A stretch of 64,000 bases of DNA from the NCBI RefSeq assembly GCF_000964525.1, contig NZ_BAZG01000001.1:41438-105437 (forward strand), in the 5' to 3' direction. The translations under genes and the position numbers were made by a program. How positions within the stretch are numbered: position 1 is the first letter of the stretch; each line of letters begins with the position of its first letter. The notes beneath the pieces were generated by a model. It saw nothing but the letters and a program-made list of their open reading frames with translations, did not search any database and was not told where the DNA came from. Below are positions 20,500 through 28,770 of the stretch, one piece after another. Source of the DNA: Anaeromyxobacter sp. PSR-1. GTDB lineage: Bacteria; Myxococcota; Myxococcia; Myxococcales; Anaeromyxobacteraceae.

Positions 20500-20931
20500 A
20501 TGGGTGCGTGGGGCTCAGGGGTTCTCCAGGACGACACCGCGCTCGACTTCCTCGACGAGCTTCGCGCATCGGATCACCCGCTCGACGTCATGCGTGACGC
20601 GTTCGAGGCCGCAGCCACGGCCGACTACCTGGAATACGGCGCAGGCCACGGAGCGCTGGTGGGTGCCGCCGTCGTCGATGCGATCCTGAACGGCGGGACG
20701 CTCGGAGAAGAGGACCAGGAGCTGGAGACCTGGATCTCGGCCCTCGACTCAGGGGCGGCAGCCGGCCTCCGGAGCGCTGCCGTGAAGGCGTGCCGGAGGC
20801 TGATCGCGCCTGGGTCCGAGCTCGACGAGCTCTGGTCGGAGAACGAGGAGGAGTACCCTCGGTGGAGGCGCGGCGTCGAGCACATCATCCAGCGGCTGGA
20901 AGCCGGAGCTCAGCCGATTTCCCACGAGTGA
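20500..20931 (+). CDS. DUF4259 domain protein
   Basis: The 143-residue protein begins MGAWGSGVLQDDTALDFLDE, the almost invariant start of DUF4259 proteins. The ATG at 20500 is preferred over upstream in-frame starts because GGAGG lies just before it and the family motif begins there. The rest is acidic and helical with no recognisable catalytic residues. Family members often sit among contact-dependent or SMI1-like genes, but here the neighbours are unrelated. Confidence 0.9.
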   Translation: MGAWGSGVLQDDTALDFLDELRASDHPLDVMRDAFEAAATADYLEYGAGHGALVGAAVVDAILNGGTLGEEDQELETWISALDSGAAAGLRSAAVKACRRLIAPGSELDELWSENEEEYPRWRRGVEHIIQRLEAGAQPISHE

Positions 20932-20981
20932 AACAGGTACAGGGCGGAGCCGTCGCGGGCGATCTGGACGTATCGATCCTC

Positions 20982-21716
20982 CTATCGCCCTGCGCCCGGC
21001 GCCGCGCCCGCCTCTTCGAACTCGAGGTGAACGTGCTCGTCGTGGCGGACCCAGACCGGCCGCCGGGTGATGCGGCTCCCGAGCGCGCCGAGGCGGCGGC
21101 CCGAGGGCGTGTCCAGCACGAGGGGGACGTACTCCGGCGCGAGGATGACCCTCGCGATGCGGAGCCCGCGCCGCGCCGACTGGTCCTCCGCCTCCAGCAA
21201 CAGGGCGGCGAGGCTCTCGAAGTCGATCCGCTGGTCGCCCCGCTCGCCTCGCGCGTCGAACTCGAGCCCGTAGCCGAACGCGTTCCACGGCCAGGCGCCG
21301 AGCGACGCCGCCGCGCCGGCCCGGGTCCGGAGCGGCACGAACACGTCCACCGCCATCCCGTTCTGGTGCGAGCGGTGGGGCCTGAACCGGCCTCCGCGCG
21401 GCCAGCCCGTCTCGCCCACCACGAACGTGCGCCCGCCCTCGGATCTCGACCGCGTCGCGAACGTGGCGAGGAGCACGTCGCGGACCCGTCCATGGACGTA
21501 CTGGCGGCCCAGCGCGGACCCCAGGAACGAGTATGTCACGTACCCCGGCCCCCACGGCGGGATGACGTGCGCGTGCTCGACGCTGCCGCGGGCGATGGTG
21601 CCGATGGCCCTCGACGGCGTGTCCCCGTCCGCGAGGACCCGCAGCCAGGCCCACGCGAGCGCCGCCGGGAACGCGGTCACCGCGAGGACCACCGCCGAGA
21701 TGGCGAGGCGCTTCAA
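20982..21716 (-). CDS. Membrane-anchored MepA-like murein endopeptidase (LAS metallopeptidase)
   Basis: The protein of about 244 residues has an N-terminal signal anchor (RLAISAVVLAVTAFPAALAW). The zinc site follows the LAS pattern: FRPHRSHQNGMAVDVFVP (H114, H117, D124) and RHDEHVHLEFE (H-x-H) near the C-terminus, as in penicillin-insensitive endopeptidase MepA (M74) and M15 peptidases. It should cut peptidoglycan cross-links in the periplasm. The start is unclear: in frame the first usable codon is a TTG at 21716 with a poor ribosome binding site. An ATG with GAGGAG upstream lies at 21760 but in another frame, closed after 15 codons. Confidence 0.75.
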   Translation of the reverse strand: MKRLAISAVVLAVTAFPAALAWAWLRVLADGDTPSRAIGTIARGSVEHAHVIPPWGPGYVTYSFLGSALGRQYVHGRVRDVLLATFATRSRSEGGRTFVVGETGWPRGGRFRPHRSHQNGMAVDVFVPLRTRAGAAASLGAWPWNAFGYGLEFDARGERGDQRIDFESLAALLLEAEDQSARRGLRIARVILAPEYVPLVLDTPSGRRLGALGSRITRRPVWVRHDEHVHLEFEEAGAAPGAGR

Positions 21717-21818
21717 GCCGAACCCCGCGGGCCGCCTGGACCCGATCCGCGATACCCCATCCGCTCTCCTCGGCGCGCACCTCGCGTCACGATACGCGCA
21801 TCTGCTACCATCCGTGCA

Positions 21819-22008
21819 GTGCCGCGTGCGCCTGCCGGTGGGAGATGGGTCCGGGTCCTCCTGGGCGGACTCGCCGCATGGGCGCTCTTCGTCGCGCTGG
21901 CCGGGCTGCCGCACGTCTCTCCGTCGCGTGGTTCGTCCCGCCGGCGTGATCGTCGTCGCCTCTGCGCTGATCGCATTCGGCCTCTGGTGGTTCCCGGGCG
22001 TCAGGTGA
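21819..22008 (+). pseudogene. Possible frameshifted small membrane protein
   Basis: From a GTG at 21819 one frame encodes a hydrophobic helix (VRVLLGGLAAWALFVALAGL) and then turns into an arginine-rich run. A one-base shift near 21930 moves into another frame that encodes a second helix (AGVIVVASALIAFGLWWF) and ends at 22008. Together they would make a two-helix protein of about 62 residues. Either a real gene has been broken by a one-base indel or this is chance; no homologue was recognised. It lies in the 313-base gap between the endopeptidase and the lipoprotein gene. Confidence 0.3.
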
Positions 22009-22029
22009 CGACCCTGCGCCTGGCGTCGC

Positions 22030-23289
22030 TCACAGGGTGAGCAGGAACCCCGCACCGACGCGGACGCCGGGTCGGCCGTCGTGCCAACCTGCCGCGCTCA
22101 CCACCGCGAGATCGACGAACGGGAGGTGGAGCGTGACGGCCGGCCCGGCGCCGATCCACACGCGGGTGCGGTCCGGCCCCGGGGATGGGATGGTGTGCCA
22201 GCCGGCCTCGAGGCCGAGCGTCGCGTACTCCAGGACGTCCCAGACGATCTCCGCGCTCGCGGCCCCGCCCGGCCGATCCCGGGCGGTGCGGGATTCGTGC
22301 GCGCCGTAGGCGGCGAGCCGCCCCCGCAACGCGACGTCGGGCGCGAGCCGCTTCCGGCCCATGGCGCTCACCCCGTACGACCAGACGGTGCCGCGGTCCG
22401 CGTCGTGATCGATCCCGACCAGCCCGGCTTCGACGGCGAGCTCGGGACGCTCGAGCGCCTCCACCTCTCCGAAGGAGAGGCGCAGGGCCCCCGGCGCGCC
22501 GACCTCGAGGCGATCGGTGATGCCGAGCGCGAGCCCCCAGCCCCCGGTGAAGCCGCCGTGGGCGAGCCACCGCTCGCGCGCCACCCACCACTGGAATCCA
22601 CCCGCCGGCAGCGTGAGCGACCGTCGCGCGAGCCCCGGCTCGAAGCGCTTCGGGAAGTCGTCGGCGCGCGCCGCGGCGGCGACGTTCGCGGCGCTCGCGG
22701 GCCTGAGCTCGACCCCGTCGACGAGCGCGCGCCACGAGTCGGCGAAGTCATCGTCCGGGAGGCCGCCCGTGTCCAGCGCGGTGTACGCGATGACGCATGC
22801 GCGATCCGGGGCGGCCGGTGGCACGAAGGCGATGAGCGCCGAGTGGACGACGCGCTTCTGGAGCAGGCCGGCCTTCGCGGCGGTCTCCTCGGCCCGGATC
22901 GCCACGGCGACCGCGGCGTCGCCGAAGGTCCGCGGCGGGCTCGCGTCGAGCGCCTCGATCGCCGCGGCCGGATCGCCGAGCTTGCTCCTCGCCTCGGCGG
23001 AGAGCTGGGCGAGGACGGCCTCACCGGACGGCAGCACCGTCCGTCGGTCCTGCTCGGAGATCTCGATCCACCGATCCCGCGCGCGACCGTCCCCCGCGTG
23101 GACCAGCTCGAACCCTCGCACCGGCACGTCGAACGTGCGCGCCACCTTCCAGCCCGGGCCCGCGGGCGCCGGAACGACGGCGGACTGGAGCTGGAGCACC
23201 TCGCGATCGCGCACCGGCCGCGTGCGCGGCCCCCAGGAGCATCCGGACATGAGGAGGCCCACCACCAGCACCACTGCGAACCGGTCCAT
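22030..23289 (-). CDS. Lipoprotein with beta-barrel-like C-terminal half, hypothetical
   Basis: The 419-residue protein starts at an ATG behind AAGGAGACGG. It has a short signal and lipobox (VVGLLMSGCSWG). Residues about 20-200 form a soluble domain with no motif I know. From about residue 210 the sequence becomes strand-rich (GGWGLALGITDRLEVGAPGA, LGLEAGWHTIPS) and ends in GVRVGAGFLLTL, like the closing strands of an outer-membrane barrel. It is probably an outer-membrane-associated protein. Function unknown. Confidence 0.75.
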   Translation of the reverse strand: MDRFAVVLVVGLLMSGCSWGPRTRPVRDREVLQLQSAVVPAPAGPGWKVARTFDVPVRGFELVHAGDGRARDRWIEISEQDRRTVLPSGEAVLAQLSAEARSKLGDPAAAIEALDASPPRTFGDAAVAVAIRAEETAAKAGLLQKRVVHSALIAFVPPAAPDRACVIAYTALDTGGLPDDDFADSWRALVDGVELRPASAANVAAAARADDFPKRFEPGLARRSLTLPAGGFQWWVARERWLAHGGFTGGWGLALGITDRLEVGAPGALRLSFGEVEALERPELAVEAGLVGIDHDADRGTVWSYGVSAMGRKRLAPDVALRGRLAAYGAHESRTARDRPGGAASAEIVWDVLEYATLGLEAGWHTIPSPGPDRTRVWIGAGPAVTLHLPFVDLAVVSAAGWHDGRPGVRVGAGFLLTL

Positions 23290-23403
23290 CCGTCTCCTTT
23301 TCGACCCTCGGCGCCGATGCCGTGGAGTCCTCGATGTCACTCAGGCCGTCGGCGGCCGTTCCAGCGAACGCGAGGCTCTAGCAAGCGCGATACCACACCA
23401 TTC

Positions 23404-23847
23404 GTGACATCATGGAACGCTTCGTGCTCCGACGCCTTCGGCGACCTGTTCCTCGGCGGCGCCGACCTGTCGAACGACGCGACGCACCTGGACGGCCATC
23501 GCGCGGTCATAGCTCCACGGATCACCGCCTTCAGCTACCGGTATCCCTGGCCGTCGATCTTCACCAACAGCGGCGAGCTCGCGATGTCCATCCACGTCGC
23601 GTTGCTCGACGCGCGCGGCGCCGTCGCCTTCGAGCAGACCTACGTGGCCGAGCGCGTCGAGGTCCCTGGCCGGCCCGGCGTCCTGGCGGCCGAGAACATC
23701 ACCCGGGCCGCGCACGTCGCCGCCCAGGCCGTCATGTTCCGGGCTGCCGAGGACATCCGGGAGCGGCTCGCGCCCCAGGCTGCACCGCCTGCTCCATCGA
23801 CCGAACCGGTGGCGGAGGGCGCGCGCCTGGGGACGGCCTCACCGTGA
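23404..23847 (+). CDS. Hypothetical protein, possibly 5'-truncated
   Basis: From a GTG at 23404 a 147-residue protein reads SDAFGDLFLGGADLSNDA, then alternating strands (AVIAPRITAFSYRYPWPSIF, AMSIHVALLDARG) and a helix ending AAEDIRERLAP. The composition looks like real protein, but there is no ribosome binding site and the first residues look like the middle of a domain. The upstream 114 bases are slightly less GC-rich. I read it as the C-terminal part of a secreted or lipoprotein-family gene that has lost its 5' end, or a gene with an unusual start. Confidence 0.45.
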   Translation: MTSWNASCSDAFGDLFLGGADLSNDATHLDGHRAVIAPRITAFSYRYPWPSIFTNSGELAMSIHVALLDARGAVAFEQTYVAERVEVPGRPGVLAAENITRAAHVAAQAVMFRAAEDIRERLAPQAAPPAPSTEPVAEGARLGTASP

Positions 23848-23981
23848 ACCCGGCGCACAGTGTGGCCCGGGCGTGACGCCACCGCCTCAGGGCGAGCGCT
23901 GGTGCGCCTGCCCCGTTCCGTTCGGGCTGAGCCCCAGGACGGTCCAGCCCGCGGCGACATGGCGGCCCAAGGGCACGGGTG

Positions 23982-26393
23982 ATGGCGCCCGGCCACCCGA
24001 CCTCGGAGCGCGTCCCCACGTACTGCGCGCTGTGCGTCTCGCGCTGCGGCGCGATCGCGACCATCGAGGACGGGCGCTTCGTCCGCCTCGATCCCGACCC
24101 GTCGCATCCCACGGGCCAGGCGCTCTGCGCGAAGGGACGGGCCGCGCCGGAGCTCGTCCATCACCGCGACCGCCTGAAGTACCCGTTGAAGCGCACGCGA
24201 CCGAAGGGCGATCCGGACCCTGGCTGGCAGCGGATCGGCTGGGACGAGGCGCTGGAGCTCACCGCGTCGCGGCTCGGCGCGCTCGCCGCGGAGTCCGGGC
24301 CCGAGAGCGTCGCGTTCAGCCTGGTGTCGCCCTCGACCTCGGCGTCGGACGACTCGATGGCCTGGGTGGAACGGCTGATGCGCGCGTTCGGCAGCCCGAA
24401 CCTCGTCGGCGCGATGGAGCTCTGCGGCTGGGGCCGGTACTTCGCGACGGGCTTCACGTTCGGTGCGCCGGTGCCCGGGAAGTACCTGCCCGACCTCGAG
24501 AACGCCGGCTGCATCCTGTTCTGGGGATACAACCCCAACCACGCGCGGCTCGCCCACGCGACCGCCACCCTCGCGGCGCAGAAGCGCGGGGCCCGCCTCG
24601 TCGTGGTCGACCCGCGGCGCACCGAGCCGGCACGGCGCGCCGACGCGTGGCTGCAGGTGCGCCCCGGCACCGACGCCGCGCTCGCGCTCGGGCTCGCCGG
24701 CGTGATGATCGAGCGCGGCTGGTTCGACGAGCCGTTCGTGCGTGAGTGGACGAACGGCCCGCTGCTCGTCCGCTCGGACACGGGCCGCCTCCTCACCGAC
24801 GCCGACGTCTCGGAGGGCGGGGACGCGGGACGCCACGTCGCCTGGGACCGAGCCGCCGGCCGCCCCACCGGCTACGACCCGCGCCGTGGACGGTACGACG
24901 TGGACCCCACGGACCTCGCCCTGTCCGGCGAGCACACGGCGAGGACGTGGAAGGGCGACGTGCGCTGCCGGACGGCGTTCGACCTCGCGGCCGCGCGCTG
25001 CCGCGCCTACCCGCCGGAGCGCGTCGAGGCGATCACCGGCGTGCCGCGCGCCGAGGTCGAGCGCTCGGCGCGGCTCCTGTGGGAGTCGAGACCCCTCGCC
25101 TACTACGCGTGGAGCGGCGTCGAGATGCAGACGAGCTCGACGCAGATCGCACGGGCGATCGCGCAGCTCTCCGTGCTGACCGGCAGCCTCGACGCACGCG
25201 GCGGCAACGTGCTCTTCCCGGCGGTCGCCAGCCCCGCGGTCGGCTCCGAGGTGCCGGCGCGGCCGGCGCGCCCGGCGGTGGGGCTCGGCGTCGCGGATCG
25301 TCCCCTCGGCCCGGCGCGGTGGGGTTTCGCGACGACCGACGAGCTGTACCGCGGCATCCTCGAGCGCGAGCCGTACGCCGTGCGAGGTCTCGTCGGGTTC
25401 GGCTCCAACCTGCTGCTGTCGCACGGCGACGTCCTGCGCGGACGCGGGGCGCTGGCCGCGCTCGACTTCTACGTCCACGCGGACCTCTTCATGAACCCGA
25501 CCGCGGAGCTCGCCGACCTCGTCCTGCCGGTGGCGAGCGGCTTCGAGCGCGAGGCGCTCAAGCTCGGCTTCGAGGTGAGCCCCGAGGCGCAGTCGCTCGT
25601 CCAGCTGCGGCGGCCCGTGGCCGCGCCGCCCGGCGAGGCGCGCTCCGACACCAGGATCGTCTTCGACCTCGCCGTCGCGCTCGGCCTCGGCGAGCACTTC
25701 TGGAACGGGGACCTCGACGCCGCCCATCGCCACCAGCTGGCGCCCTCGGGCCTCTCGCTCGAGTGGCTGCGCGCGCACCCGGAGGGCGCGCGCGTCGCGC
25801 TCGAGACGCGCTACCGCAAGTTCGCGGAGACGGCCGGCGGCGTCCCGCTGGGCTTCGGCACGCCCACCCGCAAGATCGAGCTGTACTCGGAGACGCTGCT
25901 CGCGCACGGCCAGCCGCCGCTGCCGGAGTACCAGGAGCCGCAGGTCGGCCCGGTCTCCCGTCCGGACCTCGCCGAGCGCTACCCGCTCGTCCTCACGTGC
26001 GCCAAGCACACCCTGTTCTGCGAGAGCCAGCACCGCGCGCTCCCCAGCCTGCGGCGCAAGGCGATGGACCCGGAGGTCGAGCTGCATCCCGTCGCCGCGG
26101 CGGAGCGAGGCATCGCGGCGGGCGACTGGGTCCGCATCGAGACGCCGGAGGGTCGCGTCCGGGCGCGGGCGCGGCTGAACGACACCTTGCAGCCGGACGT
26201 GGTCTGCGGCCAGCACGGCTGGTGGCAGCCGTGCCCCGAGGTGGGCGCGCCGGGCTACGAGCCGTTCGGCCCCGACGGCGCGAACTTCAACCTGCTGATC
26301 GGGAACGCGGCCATCGACCCGATCAGCGGCTCCGTGCCTCACCGGGCGTACCTCTGCGAGATCCGGCGGGCGGAGGAGGCCGGCGGGCGATAG
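23982..26393 (+). CDS. Molybdopterin (bis-PGD) oxidoreductase, catalytic subunit
   Basis: The 803-residue cytoplasmic protein of the DMSO-reductase/formate-dehydrogenase superfamily has an N-terminal [4Fe-4S] motif from C15, C18, C22 and C49 (TYCALCVSRCG ... GQALCAKG). A later cysteine, C148 in MELCGWGRY, is a candidate Mo/W ligand. The C-terminal molydopterin dinucleotide-binding domain is present (ERYPLVLTCAKH, RAYLCEIRR). There is no Tat signal, so it works in the cytoplasm. No electron-transfer or membrane subunit genes are adjacent, so its partner and substrate cannot be told. A GTG at 23979 directly precedes the ATG; either may be used. Confidence 0.9.
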   Translation: MAPGHPTSERVPTYCALCVSRCGAIATIEDGRFVRLDPDPSHPTGQALCAKGRAAPELVHHRDRLKYPLKRTRPKGDPDPGWQRIGWDEALELTASRLGALAAESGPESVAFSLVSPSTSASDDSMAWVERLMRAFGSPNLVGAMELCGWGRYFATGFTFGAPVPGKYLPDLENAGCILFWGYNPNHARLAHATATLAAQKRGARLVVVDPRRTEPARRADAWLQVRPGTDAALALGLAGVMIERGWFDEPFVREWTNGPLLVRSDTGRLLTDADVSEGGDAGRHVAWDRAAGRPTGYDPRRGRYDVDPTDLALSGEHTARTWKGDVRCRTAFDLAAARCRAYPPERVEAITGVPRAEVERSARLLWESRPLAYYAWSGVEMQTSSTQIARAIAQLSVLTGSLDARGGNVLFPAVASPAVGSEVPARPARPAVGLGVADRPLGPARWGFATTDELYRGILEREPYAVRGLVGFGSNLLLSHGDVLRGRGALAALDFYVHADLFMNPTAELADLVLPVASGFEREALKLGFEVSPEAQSLVQLRRPVAAPPGEARSDTRIVFDLAVALGLGEHFWNGDLDAAHRHQLAPSGLSLEWLRAHPEGARVALETRYRKFAETAGGVPLGFGTPTRKIELYSETLLAHGQPPLPEYQEPQVGPVSRPDLAERYPLVLTCAKHTLFCESQHRALPSLRRKAMDPEVELHPVAAAERGIAAGDWVRIETPEGRVRARARLNDTLQPDVVCGQHGWWQPCPEVGAPGYEPFGPDGANFNLLIGNAAIDPISGSVPHRAYLCEIRRAEEAGGR

Positions 26394-26416
26394 GCGGCCT
26401 GCAGACGAACGAGAGA

Positions 26417-26436
26417 GGGCCGGCGCTCGCCGGCCC
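26417..26436. terminator. Bidirectional terminator hairpin
   Basis: A perfect 8-bp stem (GGGCCGGC / GCCGGCCC) with a GCTC loop lies between the convergent oxidoreductase and GcvH-like genes. Confidence 0.55.
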
Positions 26437-26462
26437 CCGTCGCGCCCTTCGTCCGCGGCGGC

Positions 26463-27209
26463 TCAGGTCAGGAAGTACTCCCGGGCCAGCTCGTCCCAGC
26501 CCTCGCCTGCCAGCGCCCGGGCGATGCCGTGGACCGGCGTGCCGCCGTCCTGCAGGACCTGCCCGAGCTCGGGGGCGAGGCGGAGCGCGAGCGTGTCCCC
26601 GGCCGCGTCGAGCATCCGCTGCGCCGGCGCCTCGGCCTGGAGCTGCCGGAAGTTCGCGACCAGCCGCGGCGCCTTCACCTTGAACAGCCAGCCGGCGCCG
26701 TAGGGGTCCTCGAGCGCGCCGTGGGCGCTGACGCGCGGGTTCACCGCCACCACGGTTCCATCCACCGGCGAGAGCATCGCGACGCCGCGGTCCTCGTCGC
26801 GCAGCTCGATGGCGGGCTCACCCTGCGCCACCCGCGTCCCGACCGCGGGCAGCTCCACCGTCGCCGGCCCCACCAGCTTGTGCGCGAAGTCGTCGATGCC
26901 GACCGAGACGAGCCCATCGCCTCCCAGCCGCGCCCAGGTGTGGCCGGGGTGCAGGTGCACGTCGGCCGGAACGTGGAACCAGCCGGCCGAGGCCGGCCGG
27001 GGGATGGCCGTCGCGCCGGCGGGGCGCGCGGCACGGAGGGCGGCGGAGATGGCCTCGCGCAGCGGCGGCGAGACCCGCACCACCTCGCGCACCTCGCGGC
27101 GGCCTCCCTGCACGTACCGCCAGAACGGGATGAAGAGCAGCAGGTAGCCGATCCCGAGCCCGTACTCCAGGAGCTTCGCCGGGTAGACCGAGAGCAGATC
27201 GTAGGCCAT
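26463..27209 (-). CDS. Membrane-anchored GcvH-like protein without lipoyl lysine
   Basis: The 248-residue protein has an N-terminal membrane helix (LLEYGLGIGYLLLFIPFW, residues 13-30), then a basic linker and a glycine-cleavage H-like lipoyl fold from about residue 85 (HTWARLGGDGLVSVGIDDFA, ATVELPAVGTRV, SPVDGTVVAVN). In true GcvH the lipoylated lysine lies seven residues before the SPVSG turn; here that position is D140 (ELRDEDRGVAMLSPVDG) and no lysine is near. It therefore cannot serve glycine cleavage. Similar proteins occur beside redox membrane complexes in delta-proteobacteria, as far as I recall. It probably follows a 24-residue membrane peptide in one transcript. Confidence 0.8.
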   Translation of the reverse strand: MAYDLLSVYPAKLLEYGLGIGYLLLFIPFWRYVQGGRREVREVVRVSPPLREAISAALRAARPAGATAIPRPASAGWFHVPADVHLHPGHTWARLGGDGLVSVGIDDFAHKLVGPATVELPAVGTRVAQGEPAIELRDEDRGVAMLSPVDGTVVAVNPRVSAHGALEDPYGAGWLFKVKAPRLVANFRQLQAEAPAQRMLDAAGDTLALRLAPELGQVLQDGGTPVHGIARALAGEGWDELAREYFLT

Positions 27210-27253
27210 TGGCTCCCTCGTCCTTGCGTGGCGTGCGCTGCCGTCGACCGGGG

Positions 27254-27328
27254 TCAGTGCGTGGCGGAGAGGTCGAGGGCCGGGATGATGGCGAATCCGA
27301 TGAGGGCCAGCACGAGTGCGAACATCAT
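27254..27328 (-). CDS. 24-residue single-helix membrane peptide
   Basis: The peptide MMFALVLALIGFAIIPALDL plus SATH is one hydrophobic helix with a short polar end. AAGGAG stands eight bases before the first of two adjacent ATGs, and the stop is 44 bases upstream of the GcvH-like gene, so the two genes look like an operon. Size and character recall the tiny accessory subunits of respiratory complexes (such as CydX or CcoQ), but there is no sequence evidence for a partner other than the neighbour. Confidence 0.6.
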   Translation of the reverse strand: MMFALVLALIGFAIIPALDLSATH

Positions 27329-27732
27329 GGCGTGCTCCTTGTCAGCTCCTGCGGTGGGCTTCCGTCGCTGCGGTCCTTCGCCCTTCGCCCGTGCTCAATG
27401 GCAAGCCGCGGGCCAGCGCAGGCGCGCCGCACCCCGATCCTGGGAACCCCGTGCGGACACGCACGGTTGCGCGCGAGCGGCCGCGGCGAGCTCGTCGGCG
27501 CGCGTCGCGACGCCCGCGGCGAACTGGTGAGAGCGACAGCGGCGCCGCGTCGCTCCCGGCCAGAATCAGCCGCAATTCCGGGTCAGTCGGGCGCGCGCGC
27601 GCCACTGACGAGGAACGCAACACGGTGCAGAGTTTCGCGACGGCCTTACGACGGCGCCATTGGGTGCCGGCCGCGGGTCGCGAAGTCGGTGTTCCCGAAG
27701 TCGGTCGCCCCACTGACGGGCGTGAGACCCGC
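27329..27732. other. 404-base gap, no gene seen
   Basis: This interval should hold the promoter of the tiny-peptide/GcvH-like operon on the minus strand and the 3' end of the LysR transcript. It contains a GC dinucleotide run near 27590 but no credible coding frame. Confidence 0.45.
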
Positions 27733-28668
27733 TCACGGGTCGCGCATCGTGGTCGAGAGATTCGGTCGAGCTGTGGGGTGCGTGTCTCGCAAGAAGTCGA
27801 TGAGTGCTCTGAGCTTCGGCGAGACACGGCGGCGGCTCGGATAGAAGAGACGGAACGACTCGTGGGGCGGGCTCCAGCTGGCGAGCACGCGCACGAGGCT
27901 TCCCTCCTCGAGGAACCGCTCGATGTAGCCGTTCACCGTGTACGTGAGCCCGAAGCCGTCCAGCGCGGCCTGGAGGAGCGCGGCGGAGTCGTTGAAGACG
28001 AGCCGAGGCTCGAAGCGCAGCTCGTAGCGCTCGCCACCTCTCTGGAACTCCCAGGGCTCCACCACGCCCGACGGCTGGTGGCGGAAGCCGATGCACGCGT
28101 GGGCCTTCAGATCGCGCGGGTGCCGCGGCGTTCCGTGCCGCCGGAAGTAGGCGGGCGTGCCAAGCACCTGGGCAGTGAGCCGAGGGCCCACGTCGATGCC
28201 GACCATGTCCTGCGCGACGACGTGTCCGAAACGAATGCCCGCGTCGAAGCCCTCGCGCACGACGTCCGAGACGCCAGAGTCGATGAACACCTCGAGCGCG
28301 ATGTCCGGGTACGCGGCCATGAAGCGACCAAGGAGTGGCTGGAGCACGATGAGGTACGCGCCGCGCAGGACATTCAGCCGGAGCCTCCCTCGGGGGCGCT
28401 GGCTCAGCTCCCCGACCGCCTCGTTTGCCGCCTGGAGCGCTTCGAGCGCAGACGACGCGCTGGCGAGGTACCGTACGCCCACCTCGGTGAGCGACACGCT
28501 GCGGGTGGTTCGATGCAGGAGCGCGGCGCCGAGTCGGTGCTCCAGGTGCCGGACCGCCTGGCTCACCGCCGAGGGCGAGACGCCGAGGCGCCGCGCGGCG
28601 GCCGAGAAGCTTCCGAGCTCCGCGACCAGCATGAACTGCTCGAGGCCTTCGAGTTTCGGACCGCTCAT
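27733..28668 (-). CDS. LysR family transcriptional regulator
   Basis: The 311-residue protein has the LTTR winged helix-turn-helix at residues 8-66 (FMLVAELGSFSAAARRLG, SPSAVSQAVRHLEHRLG) and a C-terminal effector domain. It resembles the CrgA/AaeR-like group, whose members control a divergent gene. The ATG at 28668 is only two bases from the end of a perfect inverted repeat, so no ribosome binding site is visible; either translation starts on a leaderless mRNA or autorepression by blocking the start region is very direct. The divergent SDR gene (28771) is the likely target. Confidence 0.92.
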   Translation of the reverse strand: MSGPKLEGLEQFMLVAELGSFSAAARRLGVSPSAVSQAVRHLEHRLGAALLHRTTRSVSLTEVGVRYLASASSALEALQAANEAVGELSQRPRGRLRLNVLRGAYLIVLQPLLGRFMAAYPDIALEVFIDSGVSDVVREGFDAGIRFGHVVAQDMVGIDVGPRLTAQVLGTPAYFRRHGTPRHPRDLKAHACIGFRHQPSGVVEPWEFQRGGERYELRFEPRLVFNDSAALLQAALDGFGLTYTVNGYIERFLEEGSLVRVLASWSPPHESFRLFYPSRRRVSPKLRALIDFLRDTHPTARPNLSTTMRDP

Positions 28669-28669
28669 G

Positions 28670-28693
28670 ACTTTGAAGTTACCGCTTCAAAGT
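28670..28693. promoter_or_regulatory. Perfect palindrome, probable LysR operator
   Basis: The arms ACTTTGAAG and CTTCAAAGT are fully complementary with a 6-base spacer (TTACCG). The site contains a T-N11-A type core, lies in the 102-base divergent gap, and touches the LysR start codon, which suggests autoregulation plus control of the SDR gene. Confidence 0.65.
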
Positions 28694-28770
28694 GCGTCAA
28701 GCCACGCCGCAGTTTCACGAAGGCGCGCCGACCTGCATCCTTCCTGCACCTCGACCCAAGGAGCATCGAG

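Noticed and set aside
26463..27209. Functional glycine cleavage H protein
   Set aside because: The lipoyl lysine is replaced by aspartate, a membrane anchor is present and no gcvT or gcvP genes are nearby.
27342..27827. Arginine/serine-rich frames in the 404-base gap before the LysR gene
   Set aside because: No start with ribosome binding site, no domain, and composition typical of non-coding GC-rich DNA.
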